This document shows, piece after piece, positions 20,863 to 29,955 of a stretch of DNA of 63,136 bases (the first letter of the stretch is position 1; each line of letters starts with the position of its first letter). The DNA is from Granulicatella balaenopterae (GTDB lineage: Bacteria; Bacillota; Bacilli; Lactobacillales; Aerococcaceae), in the NCBI RefSeq assembly GCF_900111135.1, contig NZ_FOGF01000008.1, forward strand, positions 1 through 63,136. The letters run 5' to 3'. Both the position numbers and the translations under genes were made by a program. The notes under the pieces are model-generated. The model worked only from the letters and a program-made list of their open reading frames with translations, searched no databases and was not told where the DNA came from.

Positions 20863-21037
20863 TGTCTCTCCTCCTTCGTCAATTGTTTTAGTAACAAGAC
20901 TAGCTCCACGTGAATTTCCGACCTCTACCCATTCGTGGCAAAGCGTCCGGGTGTGTCGCAACCTCTCGTTTCATCGCTACCCCAAATAAAATTTAGGGGA
21001 GTGTTTCAGTGAAGTTTTTGTCCTTTGCTGTAACACT
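20863..21037 (-). promoter_or_regulatory. Structured leader of the S10 operon
   Basis: About 175 bases separate the predicted start site from rpsJ. Helices visible on the minus strand are AGTGTTACAG with CTGAAACACT (one bulge), a CCCC-AAAT/ATTT-GGGG hairpin near 20980-21000, and CCACGAAT with ATTCACGTGG, flanked by the GC-rich GTTGCGACACACCCGG. The GC content stands out from the surrounding AT-rich DNA. It suggests an autoregulatory r-protein leader, possibly for L4; the ligand is inference. Confidence 0.6.
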
Positions 21038-21043
21038 TTTATA

Positions 21044-21072
21044 AGTATACATGTGTTATGAAAAATAATCAA
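21044..21072 (-). promoter_or_regulatory. Main promoter of the S10-spc-alpha operon
   Basis: On the minus strand, -35 TTGATT (21067-21072), a 17-base spacer and -10 TATACT (21044-21049) precede the rpsJ leader. The upstream region is very AT-rich with A and T tracts, as expected of an UP element. The stretch 21073-21374 holds no gene that I can support. Confidence 0.75.
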
Positions 21073-21374
21073 GTGTTTTTTATTGATTTTTCAAACTTTT
21101 TTTATGAAAACGCAGCCGTGTGTTTCTTCCTTGTTCTTTCCTTATTATATACGAAAAATAATTTACTGCATTTTTAGCTAAATGTAAAGTAATATGGTCT
21201 TATTTTTTAATTTTTTCTTATTTTTTATGAACTTTTTTATTTTTTATTGGAATTAGGCGATAATAACTTGTTGTGAAACTTTTGCTAGTATGCGGTTTAG
21301 TGCACGCTTTTGCTTGTTGTATTTGTTAGTTAGATATTTTTAGCCTTTTATTCTTAAAACTAGTTTATATAGAT

Positions 21375-21424
21375 GAAAGAAGTAGTTAACCAATTTTATT
21401 TGACTAACTACTTCTTTTGTTTTC
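21375..21424. terminator. Hairpin terminator after galE
   Basis: GAAGTAGTTA (21379-21388) pairs perfectly with TAACTACTTC (21405-21414). The T-tract is better on the plus strand (TTTTGTTTT) than on the minus strand (TTTCATC), so it ends galE weakly and would block plus-strand reading well. Confidence 0.6.
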
Positions 21425-21442
21425 GCTATTTTGATTTATGAG

Positions 21443-22459
21443 TTATTTTGTATGGTAACCATGTGGATTTTTTGCTTGCCAGTTCCATGAATCTCTTACC
21501 ATATCTTCTAATGTTTTTTCAGCTTGCCAACCTAAAAGTTCTTTGGCTTTTGTAGCATCTGCATAACAAGTCGCAATATCTCCAGGGCGACGATCGCAAA
21601 TTTTGTATGGTACTGGTACTTTGTTAATTTCTTCAAAGGTTTTCACTAAATCTAAAACACTATAGCCAATTCCTGTACCTAAATTAACGACTGTTGCACC
21701 TTTATGTGTGCGATTATAATTAATTGCTAAAACATGACCTTTTGCTAAGTCGGTAACATGGATATAATCTCTAACTCCTGTTCCATCATGCGTATCATAG
21801 TCATTACCAAAAACACTTAATTCTTCACGCTCCCCAATTGCTACTTGGGTAACATATGGCATTAAATTATTTGGAATACCATTTGGACACTCACCTATTA
21901 AACTACTTTCATGAGCTCCGATCGGATTAAAGTAACGTAAGTTTGTTACTGCCCAATCTGCATCACTATTTGCGATATCTGTTAAGATTTGTTCAACCAT
22001 TAGTTTTGAATACCCATAGGGATTAGTTGCTGATGTTGGCATTGTTTCATTAAATGGTACTTGATTATTCATACCATAAACAGTTGCACTTGAACTAAAG
22101 ACAATACTCTTAACATTAAATTCAGTCATTACTTCTACTAAATTAAGTGTCGCTGCAATATTATTTTGATAATACTTTAATGGTTGTTCTACTGATTCAC
22201 CTACTGCTTTATAACCTGCAAAGTGAATAACCGCATCAAAATCATATTGAGAAAACACATCACGTAAGAATTCCTTATCTTGGACATCCCCTTCATGCAT
22301 GATAATATCTTTACCAGTAATGATGTTTATACGATTCAATACTTCCGGTACACTATTGCAAAAATTATCTACAATAATCACTTCTTCATTTTGCTTTAAT
22401 AATTCAATTACTGTATGACTTCCGATATATCCTGCGCCGCCTGTTACTAAAATTGTCAT
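21443..22459 (-). CDS. galE: UDP-glucose 4-epimerase
   Basis: The 338-residue short-chain dehydrogenase-like enzyme interconverts UDP-glucose and UDP-galactose (Leloir pathway and precursor supply for surface glycans). It has the NAD motif GGAGYIGSH (7-15), the catalytic SSSATVYG and YGYSK (Tyr-x-x-x-Lys) motifs, and NLRYFNPIGAH. No galK or galT is adjacent, so a glycan-precursor role is as likely as galactose catabolism. It lies 45 bases after map and probably shares its transcript. Confidence 0.95.
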   Translation of the reverse strand: MTILVTGGAGYIGSHTVIELLKQNEEVIIVDNFCNSVPEVLNRINIITGKDIIMHEGDVQDKEFLRDVFSQYDFDAVIHFAGYKAVGESVEQPLKYYQNNIAATLNLVEVMTEFNVKSIVFSSSATVYGMNNQVPFNETMPTSATNPYGYSKLMVEQILTDIANSDADWAVTNLRYFNPIGAHESSLIGECPNGIPNNLMPYVTQVAIGEREELSVFGNDYDTHDGTGVRDYIHVTDLAKGHVLAINYNRTHKGATVVNLGTGIGYSVLDLVKTFEEINKVPVPYKICDRRPGDIATCYADATKAKELLGWQAEKTLEDMVRDSWNWQAKNPHGYHTK

Positions 22460-22504
22460 CCTTACGCCTCCTTAAAGGTTACTATTTACTATAAATTATT
22501 TCTA

Positions 22505-23275
22505 TTATAATACATCATCTTTGTGGTCTTCTTGTAATGTTAAAATACGAGGACCATCTTTTGTGATTGCTAATGTATGTTCGAATTGACAGCTTAAGCC
22601 GCCGTCTAATGTATGGGCTGTCCAACCGTTTGATTCCATTTCAGCTTGCCATGTACCAGTATTTACCATTGGCTCAACTGTAATGACCATACCTTCTTTT
22701 AGACGTAATCCTTTGCCAGGAAGTCCATAGTGAGGTACTGCTGGGCTTTCGTGGATTGTTGGTCCAATACCATGTCCAATAAAGTCACGTACTACTGAAT
22801 AGCCTTCGCCTTCGACATATGTTTGAATCGCATGGCCGATATCACCAATACGGTTCCCTGCTTTTGCTTGTTCAATCCCTTTATACAAAGCAGTCTTTGT
22901 TACATTATATAAACGTTCTAATTCTTCATTAGATTCGCCAACAATATAACACCAACATGAATCTGATAAAGCGCCTTTTAAATCAACACAGAAGTCCACT
23001 TTTACCATATCGCCTGATTTCAATGGTTCTTTACGTGGGAAGCCATGACAGATTTCGTTATTAACACTAGTACATGTTGCATACTTATAGCCTTCATAAC
23101 CAATCTGCGGTGCACTAGCTCCTGCTGATTCAATTTTATTTTGTACAAATTGATCAATGTCCCAAGTTGTTACGCCTGGTTTAATAAAGTCACGTAAAGC
23201 AACATGGATTGAAGCTAATAAAGCTCCAGATTCATCCATTGCATCAATTTCTCTTTTTGATTTTAATGTAATCAT
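22505..23275 (-). CDS. map: Methionine aminopeptidase, type I
   Basis: The 256-residue enzyme removes the initiator Met from new proteins. The two-metal site is visible as VDFCVDLKGALSDSC (two Asp), GHGIGPTIHESP (His), VITVEPMV (Glu) and CQFEHTLAIT (Glu). It is separated from adk-infA, its usual home in many bacteria. A C-terminal tail (LQEDHKDDVL) goes slightly beyond the minimal domain. Confidence 0.95.
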   Translation of the reverse strand: MITLKSKREIDAMDESGALLASIHVALRDFIKPGVTTWDIDQFVQNKIESAGASAPQIGYEGYKYATCTSVNNEICHGFPRKEPLKSGDMVKVDFCVDLKGALSDSCWCYIVGESNEELERLYNVTKTALYKGIEQAKAGNRIGDIGHAIQTYVEGEGYSVVRDFIGHGIGPTIHESPAVPHYGLPGKGLRLKEGMVITVEPMVNTGTWQAEMESNGWTAHTLDGGLSCQFEHTLAITKDGPRILTLQEDHKDDVL

Positions 23276-23306
23276 TTATTTCCACCCTTTCTATTTATCA
23301 CTTTGT

Positions 23307-23312
23307 AGTATA
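23307..23312 (-). promoter_or_regulatory. Extended -10 promoter of map-galE
   Basis: On the minus strand TGGTATACT is an extended -10 with only a weak -35. It lies about 30 bases before the map start, in the divergent gap with the DUF1846 gene. Confidence 0.55.
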
Positions 23313-23413
23313 CCATACTCACGATTAAAATAAATTCTCCCAAGTGACTTTTAAGCATTTTTTTATGATTTAATGGCTTTTTTTGGATTTTTGTATCTTA
23401 TGACACCCTTTTA

Positions 23414-23442
23414 TTGAATTTTTTTGATTGTAGTCGTATACT
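23414..23442 (+). promoter_or_regulatory. Promoter of the DUF1846 gene
   Basis: The plus-strand elements are -35 TTGAAT (23414-23419), a 17-base spacer and -10 TATACT (23437-23442), 33 bases before the start codon. Confidence 0.75.
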
Positions 23443-23475
23443 TATAACTTGAAATAAAAAAATAGGAGGGGTCCC

Positions 23476-24963
23476 ATGAAACAAGGATTTGATAGTGCTA
23501 AATATTTAGAGGAACAAAGCCGATATATTATGGAACGTGTGAATGCACATGATAAATTGTATTTAGAATTCGGTGGTAAATTAATTGGAGATTTTCACGC
23601 CATGCGCGTCTTACCTGGATTTGATCCAGATGGTAAAGTAAAGCTTTTATATAAATTAAGAGAACAAGCTGAGATTATTATTTGCGTCTATGCTGGTGAT
23701 ATCGAAAAAAATAAAATTAGAGGCGACTTAGGAATCACATATGATCGTGATGTTATGCGAATGATTGATGATTTACGTCACTGGGATTTAGAAATCAATA
23801 GTGTTGTTATCACACGTTATTCTGGTCAACCATCAGCTAGCCAATTCAAAACAAAATTAGAGCGTCGTGGTCTAAAAGTATATACACACGGCTATACTGA
23901 AGGCTACCCAATGGATGTAGATACTATTGTTAGTGATGCTGGTTATGGTAAAAATGACTATATTGAAACAACCAAACCATTAGTTGTTCTAGCAGCACCT
24001 GGACCAAACAGCGGTAAATTAGGTACTTGTTTAAATCAACTATACCATGAAACAAAACAAGGTAAATCTGCTGGCTATGCAAAATTTGAAACTTTCCCAG
24101 TTTGGAACTTACCTTTAAAACACCCAGTCAATGTTGCTTATGAATCAGCCACTGCCGATCTTGAAGATGTGAACATGATTGACCCATTCCATTTAGAAAA
24201 ATATGGTGAAACTACGGTAAACTATAATCGTGATATCGAAGCTTTCCCATTATTAAGAAGAATTCTGACAAAAATCTATAATTCAGAAGAAATTCCATAC
24301 TACTCACCTACTGATATGGGCGTAAACCGTGTTGGATTTGCTATTACTGATGATGAAGCTTGTCAAGAAGCAGCCAAACAAGAAATCGTTCGACGTTACT
24401 TTACTTTACAATGCGACTATAAAAAAGGTACGGTAACAAGAGAAGCCGCTCAACGTGGTAAATTAATTATGGACGAAATGGGCTTAAGTGTAGAAGATCG
24501 TAAAGTCGTTAAAATTGCTCGTGAAAAAGCTGAATTAGAAGAAACTCCTGTTGTAGCTATTGAACTTGAAAATGGTAAGATTATTACTGGTAAACATAGC
24601 AATATGATGAGTGCTTCGGCAGCTTGTATCCTAAATGCAATTAAAGAATTAGCTGATATCAATGGTGATATGCACTTATTACCTCCAGTGATCTTAAAAA
24701 CAATCGATGACTTGAAAAATGATGTCTTAAAACGTCGCAACCAAGTGCTAGATAGTAAAGAGATTTTAATTGCATTAAGTATGTCAGCTGTTACTAACCC
24801 AACTGCTGAACTTGCATGGCAACAATTAACTAAATTACGCAACTTGCAAGCTCATAGTACCGTTATTTTAACTAAATCAGATGAAGAAACATTCCGCAGT
24901 TTAGGGATTATGGTTACTAGTGAGCCTCAATATGCAACAGATAGTTTATTCTACGGAATTTAA
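23476..24963 (+). CDS. DUF1846 family protein
   Basis: The 495-residue protein matches the DUF1846 family of Firmicutes in full length. The N-terminal stretch [15 protein letters not shown], then [48 protein letters not shown] and DMGVNRVGF are typical. The [14 protein letters not shown] segment looks like a P-loop type nucleotide or phosphate-binding turn. It is cytosolic, with no signal or membrane segment. The biochemical function is not known to me. The RBS is AGGAGGGG and the gene is monocistronic, with its own promoter and terminator. Confidence 0.9.
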   Translation: MKQGFDSAKYLEEQSRYIMERVNAHDKLYLEFGGKLIGDFHAMRVLPGFDPDGKVKLLYKLREQAEIIICVYAGDIEKNKIRGDLGITYDRDVMRMIDDLRHWDLEINSVVITRYSGQPSASQFKTKLERRGLKVYTHGYTEGYPMDVDTIVSDAGYGKNDYIETTKPLVVLAAPGPNSGKLGTCLNQLYHETKQGKSAGYAKFETFPVWNLPLKHPVNVAYESATADLEDVNMIDPFHLEKYGETTVNYNRDIEAFPLLRRILTKIYNSEEIPYYSPTDMGVNRVGFAITDDEACQEAAKQEIVRRYFTLQCDYKKGTVTREAAQRGKLIMDEMGLSVEDRKVVKIAREKAELEETPVVAIELENGKIITGKHSNMMSASAACILNAIKELADINGDMHLLPPVILKTIDDLKNDVLKRRNQVLDSKEILIALSMSAVTNPTAELAWQQLTKLRNLQAHSTVILTKSDEETFRSLGIMVTSEPQYATDSLFYGI

Positions 24964-24980
24964 TAAATATAATCTTAATG

Positions 24981-25015
24981 ATGTCAGTAAACCAATTGCG
25001 TTTGCTGGCATTTTT
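24981..25015 (+). terminator. Terminator of the DUF1846 gene
   Basis: ATGTCAGTAAAC (24981-24992) pairs with GTTTGCTGGCAT (25000-25011), using two G-U pairs, and TTTT follows. Confidence 0.8.
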
Positions 25016-25060
25016 CATTGCAAAACTATACATCTAAATCTTCTTTTTTAAGATTTGAGC

Positions 25061-25103
25061 AAAAAAAGATGACCCCTATTTGACTAAACAAATAAGCATC
25101 ATC
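25061..25103 (-). terminator. Terminator of the feo operon
   Basis: On the minus strand GATGATGCTTATTTG (25103-25089) pairs with most of TCAAATAGGGGTCATC (25083-25068), and seven T residues follow. Confidence 0.85.
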
Positions 25104-25144
25104 TTATATAATGATATTCTATTTTATAATATAGCTACCTCTTT

Positions 25145-25318
25145 TTAGCGTGTGTCTTCTTTTTTCTGACAACAAGATTGACTATTAGCAATATGCTTAA
25201 CCGCACAATCTTCCACCTGACAACTTTCACACGAAGAACCTTTTTTAAACATTCTCACCACCACGATAATCATTGCTGCAATAACAATTGCTAATAAGAT
25301 CCAGGATTGAATATTCAC
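25145..25318 (-). CDS. FeoB-associated Cys-rich membrane protein
   Basis: A 57-residue ORF starts with GTG at 25318, sharing GTGA with the feoB stop, which indicates translational coupling. The N terminus is one transmembrane segment (SWILLAIVIAAMIIVVV). It is followed by a Cys-rich tail with CESC, then EDC and SCC. This is the pattern of the small FeoB-associated proteins, thought to help iron transfer at the inner face or assemble FeoB; the mechanism is not settled. Confidence 0.88.
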   Translation of the reverse strand: MNIQSWILLAIVIAAMIIVVVRMFKKGSSCESCQVEDCAVKHIANSQSCCQKKEDTR

Positions 25319-27441
25319 GCTAATTGGCCTCCTTTATATTTTACCACCCATTTATCAACTGGATAGAATAAAATAATAGCATATGCCACAATCACTAACA
25401 TAGCAATGACTGTTGAAATACCAAAGCTATATCCGCCAACTATTACTTTAGCAAATTCAAAGAACACATATGCCCAAGTATACGCAAATACTGTTTGATA
25501 AAGTACAGCTTTTAATGCTAATGTTTTACTCTTAAGCTCTGTTTTCATGGCACCCACAGCTGCAAAACATGGCATACATAACATATTAAAGACTAATAAT
25601 GAAATAGCAGAAGGTACTGTATAATGACTTGCTACCGCATTTAATAAAGTACCACTTTCTTCACTTACTTCCTCAGCAATCCCAAATAGAACTCCCATTG
25701 TACTTAAAACATTTTCTTTAGCGACAAATCCTTGGATAGTTGCTGTAGTTGATTGCCAATCGCCAAAACCTAATGGAATGAAGATTGGAGCAATAAAGCC
25801 ACTTACGATTGCTAGCATACTATCAGCTGCATCTTCCACTTCTTCAAAGCGGAAGTTAAATGTTGACGTAATCCAAATAATACATGATGATACAAAAATA
25901 ACTGTTCCAGCACGTTTAATAAATGCTAATACTTTATCTAATACTGAGCGTAAAATAGCACCTACATGTGGCCAGTGATAACTTGGTAGTTCCATAATAA
26001 ATGGTTTTGGTTCTAAATCAACACCCATTAATTTTTGTAATACAACACCTGATAATAATACTGAACAGATTCCTAATGCATACATTGAAAAAGCAACCCA
26101 TTCACTACCATTGAAAATCGCATTGGCAATTAAAGCAATAACTGGTAATTTTGCACCACATGGAATAAATGAAGTTGTAATAATTGTAATCTTACGGTTT
26201 TCTTCATTTTCAATGGTACGAGAAGCTTGAATCCCTGGAACTGAACAACCTGTACCAATTAATAATGGAATAAAACTCTTACCAGATAAACCAAATTTTC
26301 TAAAGACTCTATCCATTACAAAGGCAACACGAGCCATATACCCACAATCTTCTAAAATTGCAAGACATAGGAATAAAGCAGCCATCTGTGGTAGAAAACC
26401 AAGTACAGCACCCACCCCAGCGATAGCTCCATCAACGATTAAGCCAATTACTAATGGGTGAATATTAATAGACTCTAAAAATCCAGTAACTGCTTCGGGA
26501 ACAATTTCACCGAATAAGACTTCATTTGTCCAATCAGTACCCATTGTTCCGATTGTACTAATTGAAAAATAATAGACTAAGAACATCACAAAGGCAAAGA
26601 TTGGTAACCCTAGCCATCTATTTGTGACAATTCTATCAATTTCATCTGAGATAGAATCCGTCATATTCATCTCAATACTAACTGAAGCCATTAATGTTTC
26701 AATCCAGTCATAACGTTCTCTGGCTACAATTGATTCACTATCATCTTCTAATTGCTCCTCAAGTTGTTTAATTAATCCATCAACATAAGCTTTATTATCA
26801 CTATCTAACAGTTCACTAACATTAACTTTTTTATCTTTTTCAAAAACTTTTACAGTCCAATAGCGTAATTGCGGCATTGGCACAGCATTAAATAAACGTT
26901 CGGTAATTTCCAATAATGTACTCTCAACATTTTTAGAGAAAACAATTGGCATTGCACAATTTTGTTTAGTTGTAACTGCTTGAATTAATCCATCAATCCC
27001 CTTACCAGTTGTAGCACTAATCTCAACAACCGGTAAATCTAACCCATATTGTAACTCAGCAACACTTAATTGCGAATCATTTTTTTCTACAATATCCATC
27101 ATATTTAAACCAACGACCACTGGTAACCCTAGTTCCATTAATTGTGTTGTTAAATATAAGTTCCTTTCTAAATTTGTTGCATCAACCACATTTAAAATCA
27201 AATCAACTTTTTCGTGTAATAAAAAGTCTCGACTGATAACTTCTTCAGCTGTATAGGGTGATAAAGAATATATACCTGGTAAGTCAACAATTTTTACATC
27301 ATTATGCCCTTTTAAGATTCCTTCTTTTTTATCAATCGTTACACCTGGCCAGTTACCTACTTTTTGTTTCATACCTGTTAAGGCATTGAATAATGTGGTT
27401 TTACCACTATTCGGGTTACCTACTAAAGCTATTACTGTCAT
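25315..27441 (-). CDS. feoB: Ferrous iron transporter FeoB
   Basis: The 708-residue protein has an N-terminal GTPase domain: G1 GNPNSGKTTLFN (8-19), G2 GVTIDKKEG, G3 DLPGIYSL and G4 NMMD. A helical regulatory domain follows, then a membrane domain with two Gate motifs, the first around LIGTGCSVPGIQAS with a Cys, the second near MLCMPCFAAVGAMKTE. It imports Fe(II). It follows feoA by 8 bases and is under the Fur box upstream. Confidence 0.97.
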   Translation of the reverse strand: MTVIALVGNPNSGKTTLFNALTGMKQKVGNWPGVTIDKKEGILKGHNDVKIVDLPGIYSLSPYTAEEVISRDFLLHEKVDLILNVVDATNLERNLYLTTQLMELGLPVVVGLNMMDIVEKNDSQLSVAELQYGLDLPVVEISATTGKGIDGLIQAVTTKQNCAMPIVFSKNVESTLLEITERLFNAVPMPQLRYWTVKVFEKDKKVNVSELLDSDNKAYVDGLIKQLEEQLEDDSESIVARERYDWIETLMASVSIEMNMTDSISDEIDRIVTNRWLGLPIFAFVMFLVYYFSISTIGTMGTDWTNEVLFGEIVPEAVTGFLESINIHPLVIGLIVDGAIAGVGAVLGFLPQMAALFLCLAILEDCGYMARVAFVMDRVFRKFGLSGKSFIPLLIGTGCSVPGIQASRTIENEENRKITIITTSFIPCGAKLPVIALIANAIFNGSEWVAFSMYALGICSVLLSGVVLQKLMGVDLEPKPFIMELPSYHWPHVGAILRSVLDKVLAFIKRAGTVIFVSSCIIWITSTFNFRFEEVEDAADSMLAIVSGFIAPIFIPLGFGDWQSTTATIQGFVAKENVLSTMGVLFGIAEEVSEESGTLLNAVASHYTVPSAISLLVFNMLCMPCFAAVGAMKTELKSKTLALKAVLYQTVFAYTWAYVFFEFAKVIVGGYSFGISTVIAMLVIVAYAIILFYPVDKWVVKYKGGQLA

Positions 27442-27449
27442 TTTTCCAC

Positions 27450-27935
27450 CTATTCTTTCCCAAAATTTCTAACTACTACTTCCTGAGCCTCATTTTTTCT
27501 TAATGTTAACTCATAACCACGAACGGTTAATTCGATTGGATCACCTAATGGAGCTACTTTTCTTACAGAAATTTTTGCATTTTTTGTAATTCCCATATCC
27601 ATTAATTTTCTTTTTAGAGCACCTGTACTTTGTAATTTTTCAACAATAACTTCGCTACCAATCGCAACTTGATCCAAGGTTACGACTTCTCCAATATTTT
27701 TCAATTCATTTGTTACTGTGATAACTTTTTGTAATTCTTCATCTAATCCAACACGTGTGTTTTTCACATGAATAATCATTTGTTTTGATTGCTTTGAAAT
27801 TACTTTAATTAGTCGGCCACTTACTAGACCTAAGTTAGCTAAATGTGTCTTTTGGTCAGCATCAACATCCACATTTGTAATCATAACTAATTCATTTTCA
27901 GAAGCATCCATCAGCTTTTTTTCTAATTTGTCCAT
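27450..27935 (-). CDS. feoA: FeoA protein with two tandem FeoA domains
   Basis: The 161-residue protein is about twice the usual 75-80 residues. The second half (from about residue 78) is a clear FeoA SH3-like domain with ALKRKLMDMGITKNAKI and RGYELTLRKNEAQEV. The first half repeats the plan in diverged form (THLANLGLVSGRLIKVI, IIHVKNTRVGLDEEL). FeoA is a cytosolic partner of FeoB. RBS AAAAGGAG. Confidence 0.92.
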   Translation of the reverse strand: MDKLEKKLMDASENELVMITNVDVDADQKTHLANLGLVSGRLIKVISKQSKQMIIHVKNTRVGLDEELQKVITVTNELKNIGEVVTLDQVAIGSEVIVEKLQSTGALKRKLMDMGITKNAKISVRKVAPLGDPIELTVRGYELTLRKNEAQEVVVRNFGKE

Positions 27936-27959
27936 CTATATTCTCCTTTTCACTTGCAA

Positions 27960-27974
27960 TGAGAATCATTCTCA
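27960..27974. promoter_or_regulatory. Fur box upstream of feoA
   Basis: TGAGAAT-C-ATTCTCA is a perfect 7-1-7 inverted repeat, matching the Bacillus Fur consensus TGATAATNATTATCA apart from symmetric T-to-G changes. It lies 25 bases before feoA. A weak -35/-10 pair (TTTAAA, 17 bases, TAAGAT) lies just upstream, at about 27990-28020. Confidence 0.85.
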
Positions 27975-28109
27975 CTGACAACATACTTCTTATCTTACAC
28001 TGTTTAGTTGCTTTTTTAAAGGTATTTTGTGAAAAAAATATTATTATTACCACTTTTTCATAATATTGACAAGAATTATTCTAATCTTGTTACTGCTTTT
28101 TTAAGATAT

Positions 28110-28155
28110 AAAAAAAATCAAGAGCAGCATGCATATCAAAACACAGCACTCTCGA
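28110..28155 (-). terminator. Terminator after the 548-residue membrane protein gene
   Basis: On the minus strand TCGAGAGTG (28155-28147) pairs with TGCTCTTGA (28126-28118), with wobble pairs, and eight T residues follow. The surrounding 28024-28211 has no gene that I can support. Confidence 0.65.
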
Positions 28156-28211
28156 CTTTTCATAATAACTACCCTATCAGCAGTTATTTTTATCATCTAT
28201 CTAATTATTCA

Positions 28212-29858
28212 TTATTTTCCTGATACATCAATGCTCAAAACTACTGTGCCGCTTGCGACACCATTAACACTATCTCCTACTTGTAGGAAGGCTAGTTTAC
28301 TACTTAATGATACTGGTGCAAAATAAATATCTTCCTCGCCTGTTAAAGTGAAGACAACATTTGTTTCACCATTTAAGACAACGGTAGTTAATTGATTAAT
28401 AGTACCTTGAAAATCTTTATTTTCAATATCTTCAGCACTTGAAGCCGCTTCACGACCAGTATATGATTGATAGGCTTCTTGGACTGTTTCGCCAATGACT
28501 ACACGTTGATAGTTTTCTGCATCGACAAAGGCATATAATTTCACTAAATTACCACTATCTTTTAATGATAAGAAATAAGTTGGTTTTTCTTCCACATTCA
28601 ATAATAATGGGAAGGTAGCACGATAACCTTTTTCTTGGACAGAACCTTCTGCACTCTCTTGGGCGCTGCTTTCCGTTGCTGCTCCTAAATCATAACGAAA
28701 AACTTCTTTTGTTCTTGAATTTACTAAGACAAATCCGATATTAGATTCATCGGATAATACAGATGTTAACCCCGTATATAAATACAAATCATTATCTTTA
28801 ATAAAATAACGATAACCATCTGAATGCTTAACTACCCCTTGTTGACTAAAGATTGTATTCCAAAATCCACTTTGATACATTCCATAAGCATTGATTTGGC
28901 TTAAAATAATTCGAGCTGGAATAGCACGATCTACCCAATCTGGAATTGATGCCATATCATAATGCTCGATCTCACCAGTTACTGCATCCACCGTATAAAT
29001 ACCAACAACATCAATCCCACTAAATAACCCAATTTTAGCACCGACTTCAGTTGCTACATAAAACGGATTCCCCTCTTCATCAACCTCGAAAGTAATTTCA
29101 TCAATATAAGCAGTTGGATAATGTAACCATAAATGACGACGCACATCACGATTAAAATACTCGCTCTTTGAATAACGAATTGGTTTTTTAGTTTCAACCA
29201 AGCGAGAAGATCCATCAATCGCATCCACTTCTACATAATACGGAATTCCTACTCTTTGATGTTTTAACCAACGCCAAAAACTAGCATACTCTAATGGTGA
29301 GACACGCAAAGGATGTTCATCACGTGAAATTTGTACAAAATCATTACTTAAGTCAAATTGTGAGACCAAATCTTTTGCTTCACCTAATTTACGCGAACCT
29401 AACTTCTCAGCCATATCACGATCAACGGTAATAATATTCGAAGCATCTGATAAATCTAAATCTTCCTCAAAATTTCCTGTTTGCAGTTCACCAATTTGAC
29501 TGGCATAAGAACTTGCTTGCCAGATTGGTAATCCACTGAATGTTCCGACTAGTAAAATAGCCATAATCGCAACAATCACCACTAAAAATAGTTGGTATTT
29601 TTTCATAAATGAGCGATTTAGTTTACTTTTTTTACCATCCTTTCTAAACATAGTTGGTTCTTCAACTTGTACTTTAGCAAAAAACTTATCATACGTTGCC
29701 ACCATGCTATCCGCTAAGATATATACAGCTACTAACATTAAGCATTCCATCCAAAATCCAGCAACATGAATATTAATAGGAATTAACCAAAAATACCCCA
29801 TCAATACCCCCACTAAAATAGTGATTAATAATGGTATTAACTTTTTAAAATTTTTCAT
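28212..29858 (-). CDS. Membrane-anchored protein of unknown function
   Basis: I start the gene at the ATG at 29858 (MKNFKKLIPL, 548 residues) because AAGGAGGAAGGAA precedes it. Two hydrophobic segments at about residues 5-45 form a hairpin. A basic cytosolic stretch (FRKDGKKSKLNRSFMKKYQ) follows, then a third segment (LFLVVIVAIMAILLVGTF). The remaining 440 residues should be extracellular, with repeated beta-type stretches (VGIPYYVEVDAIDG, VVGIYTVDAVTGEIEHYD, NIGFVLVNSRTKEVFRYDL). Two conserved-looking blocks are RRHLWLHYPTAYIDEITFEV and DWVDRAIPARIILSQI. No enzyme motif or sortase signal is seen, and I do not recognise the family. It has its own terminator and stands between feoA and hslO. 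Confidence 0.75.
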   Translation of the reverse strand: MKNFKKLIPLLITILVGVLMGYFWLIPINIHVAGFWMECLMLVAVYILADSMVATYDKFFAKVQVEEPTMFRKDGKKSKLNRSFMKKYQLFLVVIVAIMAILLVGTFSGLPIWQASSYASQIGELQTGNFEEDLDLSDASNIITVDRDMAEKLGSRKLGEAKDLVSQFDLSNDFVQISRDEHPLRVSPLEYASFWRWLKHQRVGIPYYVEVDAIDGSSRLVETKKPIRYSKSEYFNRDVRRHLWLHYPTAYIDEITFEVDEEGNPFYVATEVGAKIGLFSGIDVVGIYTVDAVTGEIEHYDMASIPDWVDRAIPARIILSQINAYGMYQSGFWNTIFSQQGVVKHSDGYRYFIKDNDLYLYTGLTSVLSDESNIGFVLVNSRTKEVFRYDLGAATESSAQESAEGSVQEKGYRATFPLLLNVEEKPTYFLSLKDSGNLVKLYAFVDAENYQRVVIGETVQEAYQSYTGREAASSAEDIENKDFQGTINQLTTVVLNGETNVVFTLTGEEDIYFAPVSLSSKLAFLQVGDSVNGVASGTVVLSIDVSGK

Positions 29859-29955
29859 TTCCTTCCTCCTTAGTAAAATCATCTTTCATTCACTTCTACT
29901 ATAACATGTTACATTTTTTGCAACTAATTTTCACAGCTATTCATTACTGACCTAA

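Noticed and set aside
20863-20961. 33-residue N-terminal extension of S10
   Set aside because: It lies in the structured leader. The ATG at 20862 has the strong RBS and matches the family start.
28029-28326. Two overlapping plus-strand ORFs between feoA and the membrane protein gene
   Set aside because: They overlap a terminator and the 3' end of the minus-strand gene and have no clear RBS.
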